Shown in pieces: positions 6,072 to 12,758 of a stretch of DNA of 21,889 bases (its first letter is position 1; each line of letters starts with the position of its first letter). The DNA comes from a virus. The notes under the pieces are model-generated. The model saw only the letters and a list, made by a program, of their open reading frames with translations. It did not search any database and had not been told where the DNA came from. Location: the IMG/VR virus record IMGVR_UViG_3300030116_004479, positions 1 through 21,889 of that record. One strand, given 5' to 3'. The position numbers and the translations under genes are program-made.

Positions 6072-7733
6072 ATGACTAACGTTCCAAGTAATTTAATACC
6101 AACCAGAATATCGCAACTACCTACGGCTCCGGTAGCATCTGCCGATGGTATGTTACTGTTCAATTATCAAGGTGTTAGTTATCAAGTCAGAGCTGGAGAC
6201 TTACTACAAGTTGCAGGAGTTCCAACCACACGACAAGTCATAGCTGGAACTGGTTTGACAGGTGGTGGACAACTCAATCAAGACATAACATTGAGCGTTG
6301 CAAGTGGTGGTATTGGGACGGTGCAACTTGCAGCTAGTGGAGCAACTCCCGGAACATATGGAAGCACAACTCAAATACCAGTAGTCACCGTTGATTCCAC
6401 TGGTCGTATTACAGCCGTAAGCACGGTGACTGCTTCTACAGGTGGAGTGCCAACTTCCACACAGATTATTGCGGGCAATGGATTAGAAGGTGGTGGTAAT
6501 TTAAGTTCGAATGTAACATTGACGGCAGACTTTGAAGACAATGTTCCGTTAGTTACAACGACAGGTGGTGCAGCGGGAACGTCCAATGAATTATCAAGAG
6601 GGGATCACCAACATCCACCCGTAGATTTATCTAACCAAGATCAAATAGATGGCGTTTTACCAATTGATCAAGGTGGTACAGGACGGAGTATAACATCAAC
6701 TCCCGGAGGTATAGTTTACGGTGGTAGTGGTGATCTTGCTATCGGTCCAGCGGGACAAAACGGACAAGTTCTAGTTTCAGGTGGAACCGGAACATATAGT
6801 TGGGGATCGGCTCTTCTACAATCTGACCAACCAGCCAACGTAGTCTTTGCAGGTCCAACCTCTGGTGCGGCAGCCCCGACAGCATTTCGGGCATTAGTTG
6901 ATGCAGACTTACCTACCTCTGGAGTTACACCCGGAACGTATGGATCATCGAGTGCTATCCCTGTCGTTGCAATAAACGACAAGGGTGTAATTACCTCGGT
7001 ATCAACTGCATCTTTTCAAACGGGTTTAAATTTCCAAGGAACATGGAACGCCTCGACTAACACACCTACACTAACATCAAGCTCAGGGGTAAATGGTTAT
7101 TACTACATCGTCAGCGTTGCGGGTAACACAAACCTAGACGGAATTACCGATTGGGAAGTAGGTGATTGGGCTGTATTCGCAAGCACTGGGGTTTGGCAAA
7201 AAATCGACCAGAGTAACACTGTCACATCCGTAAACGGTCAAGTTGGTGCTGTTACACTTACTGCTAGTGATGTGGGGGCAGTGCCACTCAATGGAACGGG
7301 TGCCACGGGTACTTGGGCCATAAGTATAACTGGTAACGCAGCTACAGCAACCAAAGCAACCAATGTGGCAGGGGGTTCAGCTAATAGAATTGTCTACAAC
7401 ACATCTGCCGACACAAGCGACTTTATAGCCGCTCCATCAACTGCAAACAGATTTTTAAAATGGGATGGAAGTGCCTTTACGTGGGCAGGTGCAATTACAA
7501 CGGCTGTAAGTGCATTTAGTGCAGGAACGACAGGATTCACACCCAATAGTTTAAGCACTGGTGATATTACACTTTCAGGTACACTTGTCCCAGCGCATGG
7601 CGGTACTGGACTTACATCACCCGGAACTACTGGAAATGTACTGACATCTGACGGAACCAACTGGGTTTCATCAGCACCAAGTGCAGGGGTTACAACTGAC
7701 GATGTCATTGCATTAGCGATTGCATTGGGGTAA
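6072..7733 (+). CDS. Long tail-fibre-like protein
   Basis: This is a 553-residue Gly/Thr/Ser/Val-rich protein, starting directly after the previous stop. An N-terminal domain (RISQLPTAPVASADGMLLF) looks like an attachment module. It is followed by fibre repeats: TPGTYGSTTQIPVVTVDSTG (92-111) recurs as TPGTYGSSSAIPVVAINDKG (286-305), and DQGGTG (199-204) recurs as AHGGTG (508-513). A histidine motif, SRGDHQHPPVD (175-185), is typical of phage fibres. Residues 365-425 (GDWAVFASTGVWQKIDQSNT, then VNGQVGAVTLTASDVGAVP and TGNAATA) match a collar-type segment known from T4-like and marine phage fibres. The C-terminus ends in a short hydrophobic helix (VIALAIALG). It is a trimeric fibre or fibre base by family logic. 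Receptor specificity cannot be read from sequence. Confidence 0.8.
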   Translation: MTNVPSNLIPTRISQLPTAPVASADGMLLFNYQGVSYQVRAGDLLQVAGVPTTRQVIAGTGLTGGGQLNQDITLSVASGGIGTVQLAASGATPGTYGSTTQIPVVTVDSTGRITAVSTVTASTGGVPTSTQIIAGNGLEGGGNLSSNVTLTADFEDNVPLVTTTGGAAGTSNELSRGDHQHPPVDLSNQDQIDGVLPIDQGGTGRSITSTPGGIVYGGSGDLAIGPAGQNGQVLVSGGTGTYSWGSALLQSDQPANVVFAGPTSGAAAPTAFRALVDADLPTSGVTPGTYGSSSAIPVVAINDKGVITSVSTASFQTGLNFQGTWNASTNTPTLTSSSGVNGYYYIVSVAGNTNLDGITDWEVGDWAVFASTGVWQKIDQSNTVTSVNGQVGAVTLTASDVGAVPLNGTGATGTWAISITGNAATATKATNVAGGSANRIVYNTSADTSDFIAAPSTANRFLKWDGSAFTWAGAITTAVSAFSAGTTGFTPNSLSTGDITLSGTLVPAHGGTGLTSPGTTGNVLTSDGTNWVSSAPSAGVTTDDVIALAIALG

Positions 7734-7742
7734 GGAGAAAAC

Positions 7743-8075
7743 ATGGCAAATGCTTTTGAAAGAAAATTATCAAGGGATATAGGAACGTCTCTGACGGCAG
7801 TTGGTTCGTATACCGTCCCTGCAGCGACTCAAACAACTGTGATTGGTCTGACAGTTGCCAACACAACGGGGGCCACAGTCAACATTGACGTTACTTTAAA
7901 TGACGGAGCAAACGATACTTACATCGTTAAAAGTGCTCCGGTGCCTACGGGTGGTGCAATCGTACCAATCGGTGGTAATCAAAAAATTGTTATGGAACCT
8001 AATGACTCGATCAAAGTTAAATCAGACACAGCTACATCCATAGATGCTGTTTTATCAATCTTGGAGATAACTTAA
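7743..8075 (+). CDS. Small beta-sandwich virion-type protein
   Basis: This encodes 110 residues, starting after an AAGGAG site (gap of 9 bases). The pattern RDIGTSLTAVGSYTVPAATQ, then VIGLTVANTTGATVNIDVTL, YIVKSAPVPTGGAIVPIGGN and DSIKVKSDTATSIDAVLSIL fits a compact all-beta phage protein that I know from several marine phages, where it accompanies tail-fibre genes. There is no signal peptide or membrane helix. The stop overlaps the next ATG as TAATG. It could be a decoration or adaptor piece of the fibre, but its job has not been defined by anything visible here. Confidence 0.75.
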   Translation: MANAFERKLSRDIGTSLTAVGSYTVPAATQTTVIGLTVANTTGATVNIDVTLNDGANDTYIVKSAPVPTGGAIVPIGGNQKIVMEPNDSIKVKSDTATSIDAVLSILEIT

Positions 8076-8293
8076 TGGCTAACCCTTATATTGGTAATGC
8101 ACCAACCGACATACCTTTAACAACCCAACAACTAGCAGACGGCATTGTAACGACTGCTAAGTTGGCATCCCCCATTGCTCCTACGATATCCGGTGGAACA
8201 ATAGACAATGCTGTAATTGGTGGATCGACGCCAGCAGCTGGAACGTTCACATCATTAACTGCAACTTCTGGTATTTCAGGGGGAACATTTTAA
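8075..8293 (+). CDS. Very short fibre-like protein (72 aa)
   Basis: This is coupled to the previous gene by TAATG. The N-terminus MANPYIGNAPTDIPLTTQQL and the motif TIDNAVIGGSTPAAGTFTSL (42-61) are known from the starts and middles of much longer phage fibre proteins. The gene therefore looks like an isolated fibre head module or a shortened fibre, not a random reading frame. It ends in GGTF, and the codons for this ending include an AGGGGG run 9 bases before an ATG at 8293. It may be a real small virion protein or a remnant left by fibre recombination. No frameshifted continuation is evident in the 28 bases that follow. Confidence 0.65.
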   Translation: MANPYIGNAPTDIPLTTQQLADGIVTTAKLASPIAPTISGGTIDNAVIGGSTPAAGTFTSLTATSGISGGTF

Positions 8294-8301
8294 TGTATAA
8301 T
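8273..8301 (+). promoter_or_regulatory. Possible promoter with perfect -10 inside the fibre cassette
   Basis: TATAAT occurs at 8296-8301 in one of the few intergenic gaps of the cassette. It would put a transcript start about 14 bases before the 8322 ATG, with AGGAG retained as ribosome site. The -35 at normal spacing is poor (ATTTCA, 8273-8278), so this is only a candidate. Confidence 0.25.
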
Positions 8302-8321
8302 ACAATTAATAGGAGACTCTA

Positions 8322-8984
8322 ATGCCACAAACTGGTTTTACACCTATTCAGCTATATCGAAGTTCGACATCTTCGAATACACCAAGTGCTAGTGACTTAG
8401 TAGACGGTGAATTAGCTATCAACACTGCCGATGAGAAACTGTTTTTCAAAAACTCGTCAGGGGTAGTCAAAGAAATTGCATCCTCTGGTGGTAGCACTGG
8501 CGATGTTGCGGGGCCAGCATCAGCAACGGACGGTGCCATTGTAGCTTTTGATGGAACTACCGGAAAACTTGTAAAAAGCGCACCACTTACTTCAGGTAAC
8601 GTAGTAATCGGAAATGGCACGGGTGCTCCCACCTTTGTTGCTCCGGGAACAGTTGGTAATGTTTTAAAGAATGTAGGAGGTAATTGGACATCCGCGGCGG
8701 GTGGCATAGACGCTCCAACAATTGTGAGTGGTAACACAAATGCAACGTCTGGACAGTTTCTCGTAGCTAGTGCGGGATCTATCACTATAACCTTACCAGC
8801 TGGTCCATCAGCAGGCGATTTTGTCATTGTTAAAGACGGTACAGGTGCAGCAGCGACTACAACTTTCACCGTAGCAAGAAATGGGAGTAATATCGCAAGT
8901 TCTGCAAGTGATTTAATTTTTGACAAAAACTTTGCCGAAATCACGATGACATATATCGACGCAACCATAGGATGGAGCGTATAA
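8322..8984 (+). CDS. Short tail-fibre-like protein (220 aa)
   Basis: The N-terminal module (TPIQLYRSSTSSNTPSASDL, then DGELAINTADEKLFFKNSSG, residues 7-46) is a widespread phage fibre entry domain. Residues 60-125 contain fibre-shaft repeats (DVAGPASATDGAIVAFDGTT, GNGTGAPTFVAPGTVGNVLK). The C-terminal domain (about 130-220) is a beta sandwich with TITLPAGPSAGDFVIVKDGT and FDKNFAEITMTYIDATIGWSV, also seen at the ends of marine phage fibre proteins. The ribosome site TAGGAG precedes the ATG. The whole protein is a complete small fibre: an attachment module, a short shaft and a tip. It is followed after one base by the first propeller gene, so it may form part of the same adhesive assembly. Confidence 0.75.
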   Translation: MPQTGFTPIQLYRSSTSSNTPSASDLVDGELAINTADEKLFFKNSSGVVKEIASSGGSTGDVAGPASATDGAIVAFDGTTGKLVKSAPLTSGNVVIGNGTGAPTFVAPGTVGNVLKNVGGNWTSAAGGIDAPTIVSGNTNATSGQFLVASAGSITITLPAGPSAGDFVIVKDGTGAAATTTFTVARNGSNIASSASDLIFDKNFAEITMTYIDATIGWSV

Positions 8985-8985
8985 T

Positions 8986-10482
8986 ATGAGCAATCTGTCA
9001 GAGCTACTGCCCTCTGGCGGTGGGCAAAATAATGTAGAATTTGTGGCTCAAGGTACGTTAACCAATGGGCAAGCGGTAAGGTTACGAACTGACGGTAAGG
9101 TGGAAGCAATATCGGTGCAACCCGCGGGTATTTCAAGCAACATAAACGTTGATGCAGATCAACCACGATATAACCAATGTATCTATGTAAGCAACGTAAA
9201 TCGCGTTGCCATAATTTTTCAAAATAACACCACGGGCTATCCAGAGGCAGTAATAGGAGAGGTTAGCGGATCATCAATTACTTTCGGAACTCCTGTCCAA
9301 ATTACAACGGTTGTTTCGTATATGCCAATGAGAGCAACATACGATGCCAGTGCAGATAGGCTCGTTGCTTTTTTTGGTGATGGTGGAAGTGCCGGTTATC
9401 GTGGGTTTGTCGGAACTATAAATGCGGCAACAAATAGTTCGTCGTGGGGATCTGAACAGCAAAGAAGTTTGGGAATACTGTGTAAAGCCAGAGCTTGTAT
9501 TTATATGCCAGACGCTCTACACACGCTTTTCATTTTTTGGCAAAATTCAGGTAATGGATATCTAAGGGCCGCAAGTGCTAAGGTAAATAGTAATAATACA
9601 ATTACTTGGGTTAGTCAGACTAACATACAAACTAGCAATGGTCCGGGGTATAATGACTATGGGTGCGATGTAACGTATGATTCAAATCAGCAAGTAGCCA
9701 TAGCGGGATACAATTTTGGGTACTCAACCAGTGTAGCTGCAATAACTATTGGTATGGATACATCTGGCAACATAGCTATAGGAACACAGAGAAGCCTCTA
9801 TAGCGCTGGTTATTTCGATTGTGTAGCCATTGACTATGACAGCAAAACCCAAAAATGCGGATTAGTAGCAGACGCTGCGGGTAATGGTTATATGATTGGG
9901 GTTTATGCTGACAGTTCAACCACTCTAGCCCAAGGTAGTAGTGGTCCTTACAGCTTGGGTGGTTTATTTGGTGGTGAGCCAGAGGGATCAATAAAATCAA
10001 ACGGTAACAATCAATTTATTTACGCTTATACTTACAACAGTAGTGGTGTTATCAAACCTGCTTATTGGTTAATGTACATAGATAGTAACAATGATTTGTA
10101 TAATAGCTCTTCAAGCATCGATATTGCCTCGGCATCAAGTAATGGGGATTTTGATATTGCCTACGATACAACTACACAAAAATTTATCATTAATTTTTAT
10201 TACAATGGTACGAGTGATAAAAACCAAGCCTATCTTTATAACTATCCAATTTCCAACAATGGCGATGTAATAGGTATAACATCACAGGCTATTTCATCTG
10301 GTGCCAGCGGTAACGTAAGTTTGCTTGGCGGTATTAACGAATCACAGAGTGGAATGACGCCCGGTGATACTATGTATGTTCAGGGCGATGGCTCTATAAC
10401 TAATTCAAGCAGTGGAACCTATACACCTGTGTTGATTGGCACGGCAGTATCAGCTACTACTTTAAACATTAAGGATCTGTAA
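8986..10482 (+). CDS. Propeller-type tail adhesin 1, single 7-blade array
   Basis: This 498-residue protein is the first of three tandem paralogues. It opens with the shared leader MSNLSELLPSGGG, then a small strand domain (VEFVAQGTLTNGQAVRLRTDGKV). Residues 60-420 hold about seven repeats of roughly 50 residues. Each is built around an aromatic-Asp/Ser start (for example RATYDASADRLVAFF, CDVTYDSNQQVAIAGY, DIAYDTTTQKFIINF) followed by a G-V-G or strand turn, as in a seven-bladed beta-propeller. A C-terminal cassette follows (DVIGITSQAISSGASGNVSL, then MYVQGDGSI and IGTAVSATTLNI). No catalytic motif is evident. A receptor- or glycan-binding role is inferred from propeller architecture and location in the fibre cassette. 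The stop overlaps the next gene as TAATG. Confidence 0.75.
   Translation: MSNLSELLPSGGGQNNVEFVAQGTLTNGQAVRLRTDGKVEAISVQPAGISSNINVDADQPRYNQCIYVSNVNRVAIIFQNNTTGYPEAVIGEVSGSSITFGTPVQITTVVSYMPMRATYDASADRLVAFFGDGGSAGYRGFVGTINAATNSSSWGSEQQRSLGILCKARACIYMPDALHTLFIFWQNSGNGYLRAASAKVNSNNTITWVSQTNIQTSNGPGYNDYGCDVTYDSNQQVAIAGYNFGYSTSVAAITIGMDTSGNIAIGTQRSLYSAGYFDCVAIDYDSKTQKCGLVADAAGNGYMIGVYADSSTTLAQGSSGPYSLGGLFGGEPEGSIKSNGNNQFIYAYTYNSSGVIKPAYWLMYIDSNNDLYNSSSSIDIASASSNGDFDIAYDTTTQKFIINFYYNGTSDKNQAYLYNYPISNNGDVIGITSQAISSGASGNVSLLGGINESQSGMTPGDTMYVQGDGSITNSSSGTYTPVLIGTAVSATTLNIKDL
9163..10245 (+). repeat. Seven diverged ~50-residue propeller repeats (adhesin 1)
   Basis: Repeat starts recur at residues 67, 118, 171, 229, 283, 336 and 391 of the protein. 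Only the strand pattern and a few aromatic, Asp and Gly positions are conserved, so the duplication is old. Confidence 0.6.
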
Positions 10483-12758
10483 TGAGTAATTTATCTGATC
10501 TACTTCCTGCAGGTGCCGGTGGTAAAAATGTAAGTTTTACGGCTAACGGTACAATTTCGCAAGGTGATGCAGTTATTATTGAAAGCAATGGTCAGGTCGC
10601 TCCTGTTTCATCACAATCAGCGGGTATAAATGCAGGTCAAGCTGTCAGTGGTGGACAGACTATTGAGTATATCGATGGGTGTTACGATGAAGCGTCTGGT
10701 TTTTTCACTCTGATTTATAGTAACAGCAACGCAGGTAGTGTAGCTCAAGTAAGGGGAGTGCAACCTAACGGCTCTTTAGGTAATGCGGCATCGTTTTCAA
10801 TTGGCAACCCTACAGATTTAATCACTTCTGGCACACCAACATCCGTGGGATCGGGTGTAACGGTGGTTGAAATTCCTTCGATTGACAGAGTGGTTGGTTT
10901 AGCTAGTCTTTCTTCCCCTCATTACATTAAAGGAAATGTTGTAACTCCGGGATTTAACAATACCGTACAAAGTAGCGTTACACTTGTTGGACAACAGGCA
11001 CGAGGGGTAGCCGCGTGCTATGTTCCAAGTGTTGATAGGTTATTTGTAGTAGGTTATGACACTTCCAATGCAAGATTAAATTACAATCTGTGTTCTGTTT
11101 CAACATCAACAATTACACCCTTAGTAAACAGTTCAACAGGTGGTAACATTGCCGTACCTTTTGGCGTAACTCCTTATTATCCCGTTGTAACGTATGATTC
11201 AACTAATGATAAAATTATCTTATTATGTACGCAAAGCAATAATGCGATCATCAATGTTGGTACGCCATCTGCTTCTAACGTTAGTTGGGCAGGATGGACT
11301 ACGGCAGTAACTGGGGGATTCACTTCAAGTTATGGATATCATGACATTGGTTACATTCCCGACTCAGATGTCATATTTATTATATTCGCAGATTCTTCGA
11401 ATGGATATTATCCTACATATCAAGCGGGAAGACTAAGCGGAACAACTTATGCACATTTTGGAAGCGCGAAAAATGTTTTGTTTACGAACAATAGCTATCC
11501 TAACATAAGTTGCGATTATAACTCTGGAATAAAAAAACTCGGAATACAGTGGGCATCGTCTACGTCTGTTAGGCAACAAACTGTAACTTTCAACGGTAAT
11601 ACGGCTGTGTTAAGTGCAGTTACGGGCAACCAACAAGGACTTAACAGAAATAATGCTAGAGTGGCTTCTATGTCCACAGTCAAACAAATGGTGCAAATGT
11701 GTCAAAATCAATCTAGTTCACCCGGAGGAAACCAAGGTGAGGCTGTAATTTACACACCAGAGGCCTCTACGGTTTCTAGTTTTATTGGAATTGCAGATGA
11801 AAACATAGCAAATGCTTCTACGGGGAACGTAACAATTAAGGGTGGTATAGCAACAACTCAACTAGCTACCCCACTTTTCGAGTATATGAATAAAAGTTTC
11901 AGCACTGCTAGTCAGGATACAATACCTGAAGAAGTGAGGTTTAAACCTGATGGAACAAAATTTTATATTTTAGGTGGCAGTAGCGATCAGGTGTATCAGT
12001 ACAGTATGACTACACCTTGGGATGTTTCCACTGCATCTTATGACAATGTAAGTTTGAATGTACAAACACAGGATACAAATCCGCAGGGATTGGCAATTAA
12101 TGCAGACGGAACATCATTTTATATGTGTGGTCAAACTGATGCTATTTATCAATATGATTTAACCTCAGCCTACGACTTGAGTACAGCTTCGTATGCGAAT
12201 AAAAGTTTTAGTTTCAGTAGTCAAATAGGTAGTGGTGCACCGTGGGGAATACACTTCAATAGCACCGGAACACAATTATATATGATTAGTAGTTCTGCCA
12301 GTGGTCCTATTTACCAATACAGTTTGTCCTCAGCCTTTGATGTTTCTACTGCTTCCTATGCAAATAAAACTGTTAACGCGGGCCTAAACAATACAACTTC
12401 ATTAACAATGACTCCCAATGGAGTTACCTTATACGTTTTGGATTATGCAACTGGTATTTATAAATATACACTAAGTGTGGCAGATGATATTTCTACAGCT
12501 ACCTATGATAACGTTTTCTATAATACAACAGCACAAGACCTCTATCCATTCGGGGTTGCTGTAAAAACTGATAACACTCAACTGTATACAACAGGCACAG
12601 AAAACGACAGTGTTTATCAGTACAGCCTTTCGACTAATTTGACCCCAAACAGTGTGTATTACGTCGCAGACGATGGAACAATCTCAACGACTTCGACAGG
12701 GTTGAGAATAGGTAAGGCATTGAGTACATCCAGTATCAACTTGGAATTTGAAACATGA
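10482..12758 (+). CDS. Propeller-type tail adhesin 2, 7-blade plus 5-repeat array
   Basis: This 758-residue paralogue starts MSNLSDLLPAGAGGKNVSF, with the same strand domain as its neighbours. Residues 60-430 hold about seven diverged ~50-residue repeats (GCYDEASGFFTLIY, TYDSTNDKIILLC, GYIPDSDVIFIIF among them). The linker FIGIADENIANASTGNVTIK (434-453) follows. Residues 467-717 then carry five much clearer repeats of a different type, with the core PDGTKFYILGG...VYQYSMTTPWDVSTASYDN. This second array is a YncE/WD-like propeller repeat seen often in marine phage and metagenome proteins. The C-terminus (NSVYYVADDGTIS, then IGKALSTSSINL) matches the paralogues. Binding to a surface receptor is the likely role. 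No active site is visible. Confidence 0.75.
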   Translation: MSNLSDLLPAGAGGKNVSFTANGTISQGDAVIIESNGQVAPVSSQSAGINAGQAVSGGQTIEYIDGCYDEASGFFTLIYSNSNAGSVAQVRGVQPNGSLGNAASFSIGNPTDLITSGTPTSVGSGVTVVEIPSIDRVVGLASLSSPHYIKGNVVTPGFNNTVQSSVTLVGQQARGVAACYVPSVDRLFVVGYDTSNARLNYNLCSVSTSTITPLVNSSTGGNIAVPFGVTPYYPVVTYDSTNDKIILLCTQSNNAIINVGTPSASNVSWAGWTTAVTGGFTSSYGYHDIGYIPDSDVIFIIFADSSNGYYPTYQAGRLSGTTYAHFGSAKNVLFTNNSYPNISCDYNSGIKKLGIQWASSTSVRQQTVTFNGNTAVLSAVTGNQQGLNRNNARVASMSTVKQMVQMCQNQSSSPGGNQGEAVIYTPEASTVSSFIGIADENIANASTGNVTIKGGIATTQLATPLFEYMNKSFSTASQDTIPEEVRFKPDGTKFYILGGSSDQVYQYSMTTPWDVSTASYDNVSLNVQTQDTNPQGLAINADGTSFYMCGQTDAIYQYDLTSAYDLSTASYANKSFSFSSQIGSGAPWGIHFNSTGTQLYMISSSASGPIYQYSLSSAFDVSTASYANKTVNAGLNNTTSLTMTPNGVTLYVLDYATGIYKYTLSVADDISTATYDNVFYNTTAQDLYPFGVAVKTDNTQLYTTGTENDSVYQYSLSTNLTPNSVYYVADDGTISTTSTGLRIGKALSTSSINLEFET
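11880..12632 (+). repeat. Five ~50-residue VSTASY-type propeller repeats (adhesin 2)
   Basis: Units start at about residues 467, 520, 571, 626 and 675. Most contain a Gly/Asn-Gly-Thr turn, a YxYxL strand and the closing D(V/L/I)STA(S/T)Y. They are much better conserved among themselves than the first array of the same protein, which suggests more recent expansion or exchange. Confidence 0.85.

Noticed and set aside
8980-8985. Second TATAAT just before the adhesin 1 start
   Set aside because: A promoter here would start transcription after the ATG at 8986. The sequence is explained by the stop codon TAA and the start junction.
8348-9166. 272-codon open frame on the minus strand across the short fibre gene and start of adhesin 1
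   Set aside because: It lies entirely opposite well-supported + strand genes that show family motifs, has no ribosome site or neighbours on its strand, and its protein is a Pro/Val-rich mirror of Gly/Thr repeats.
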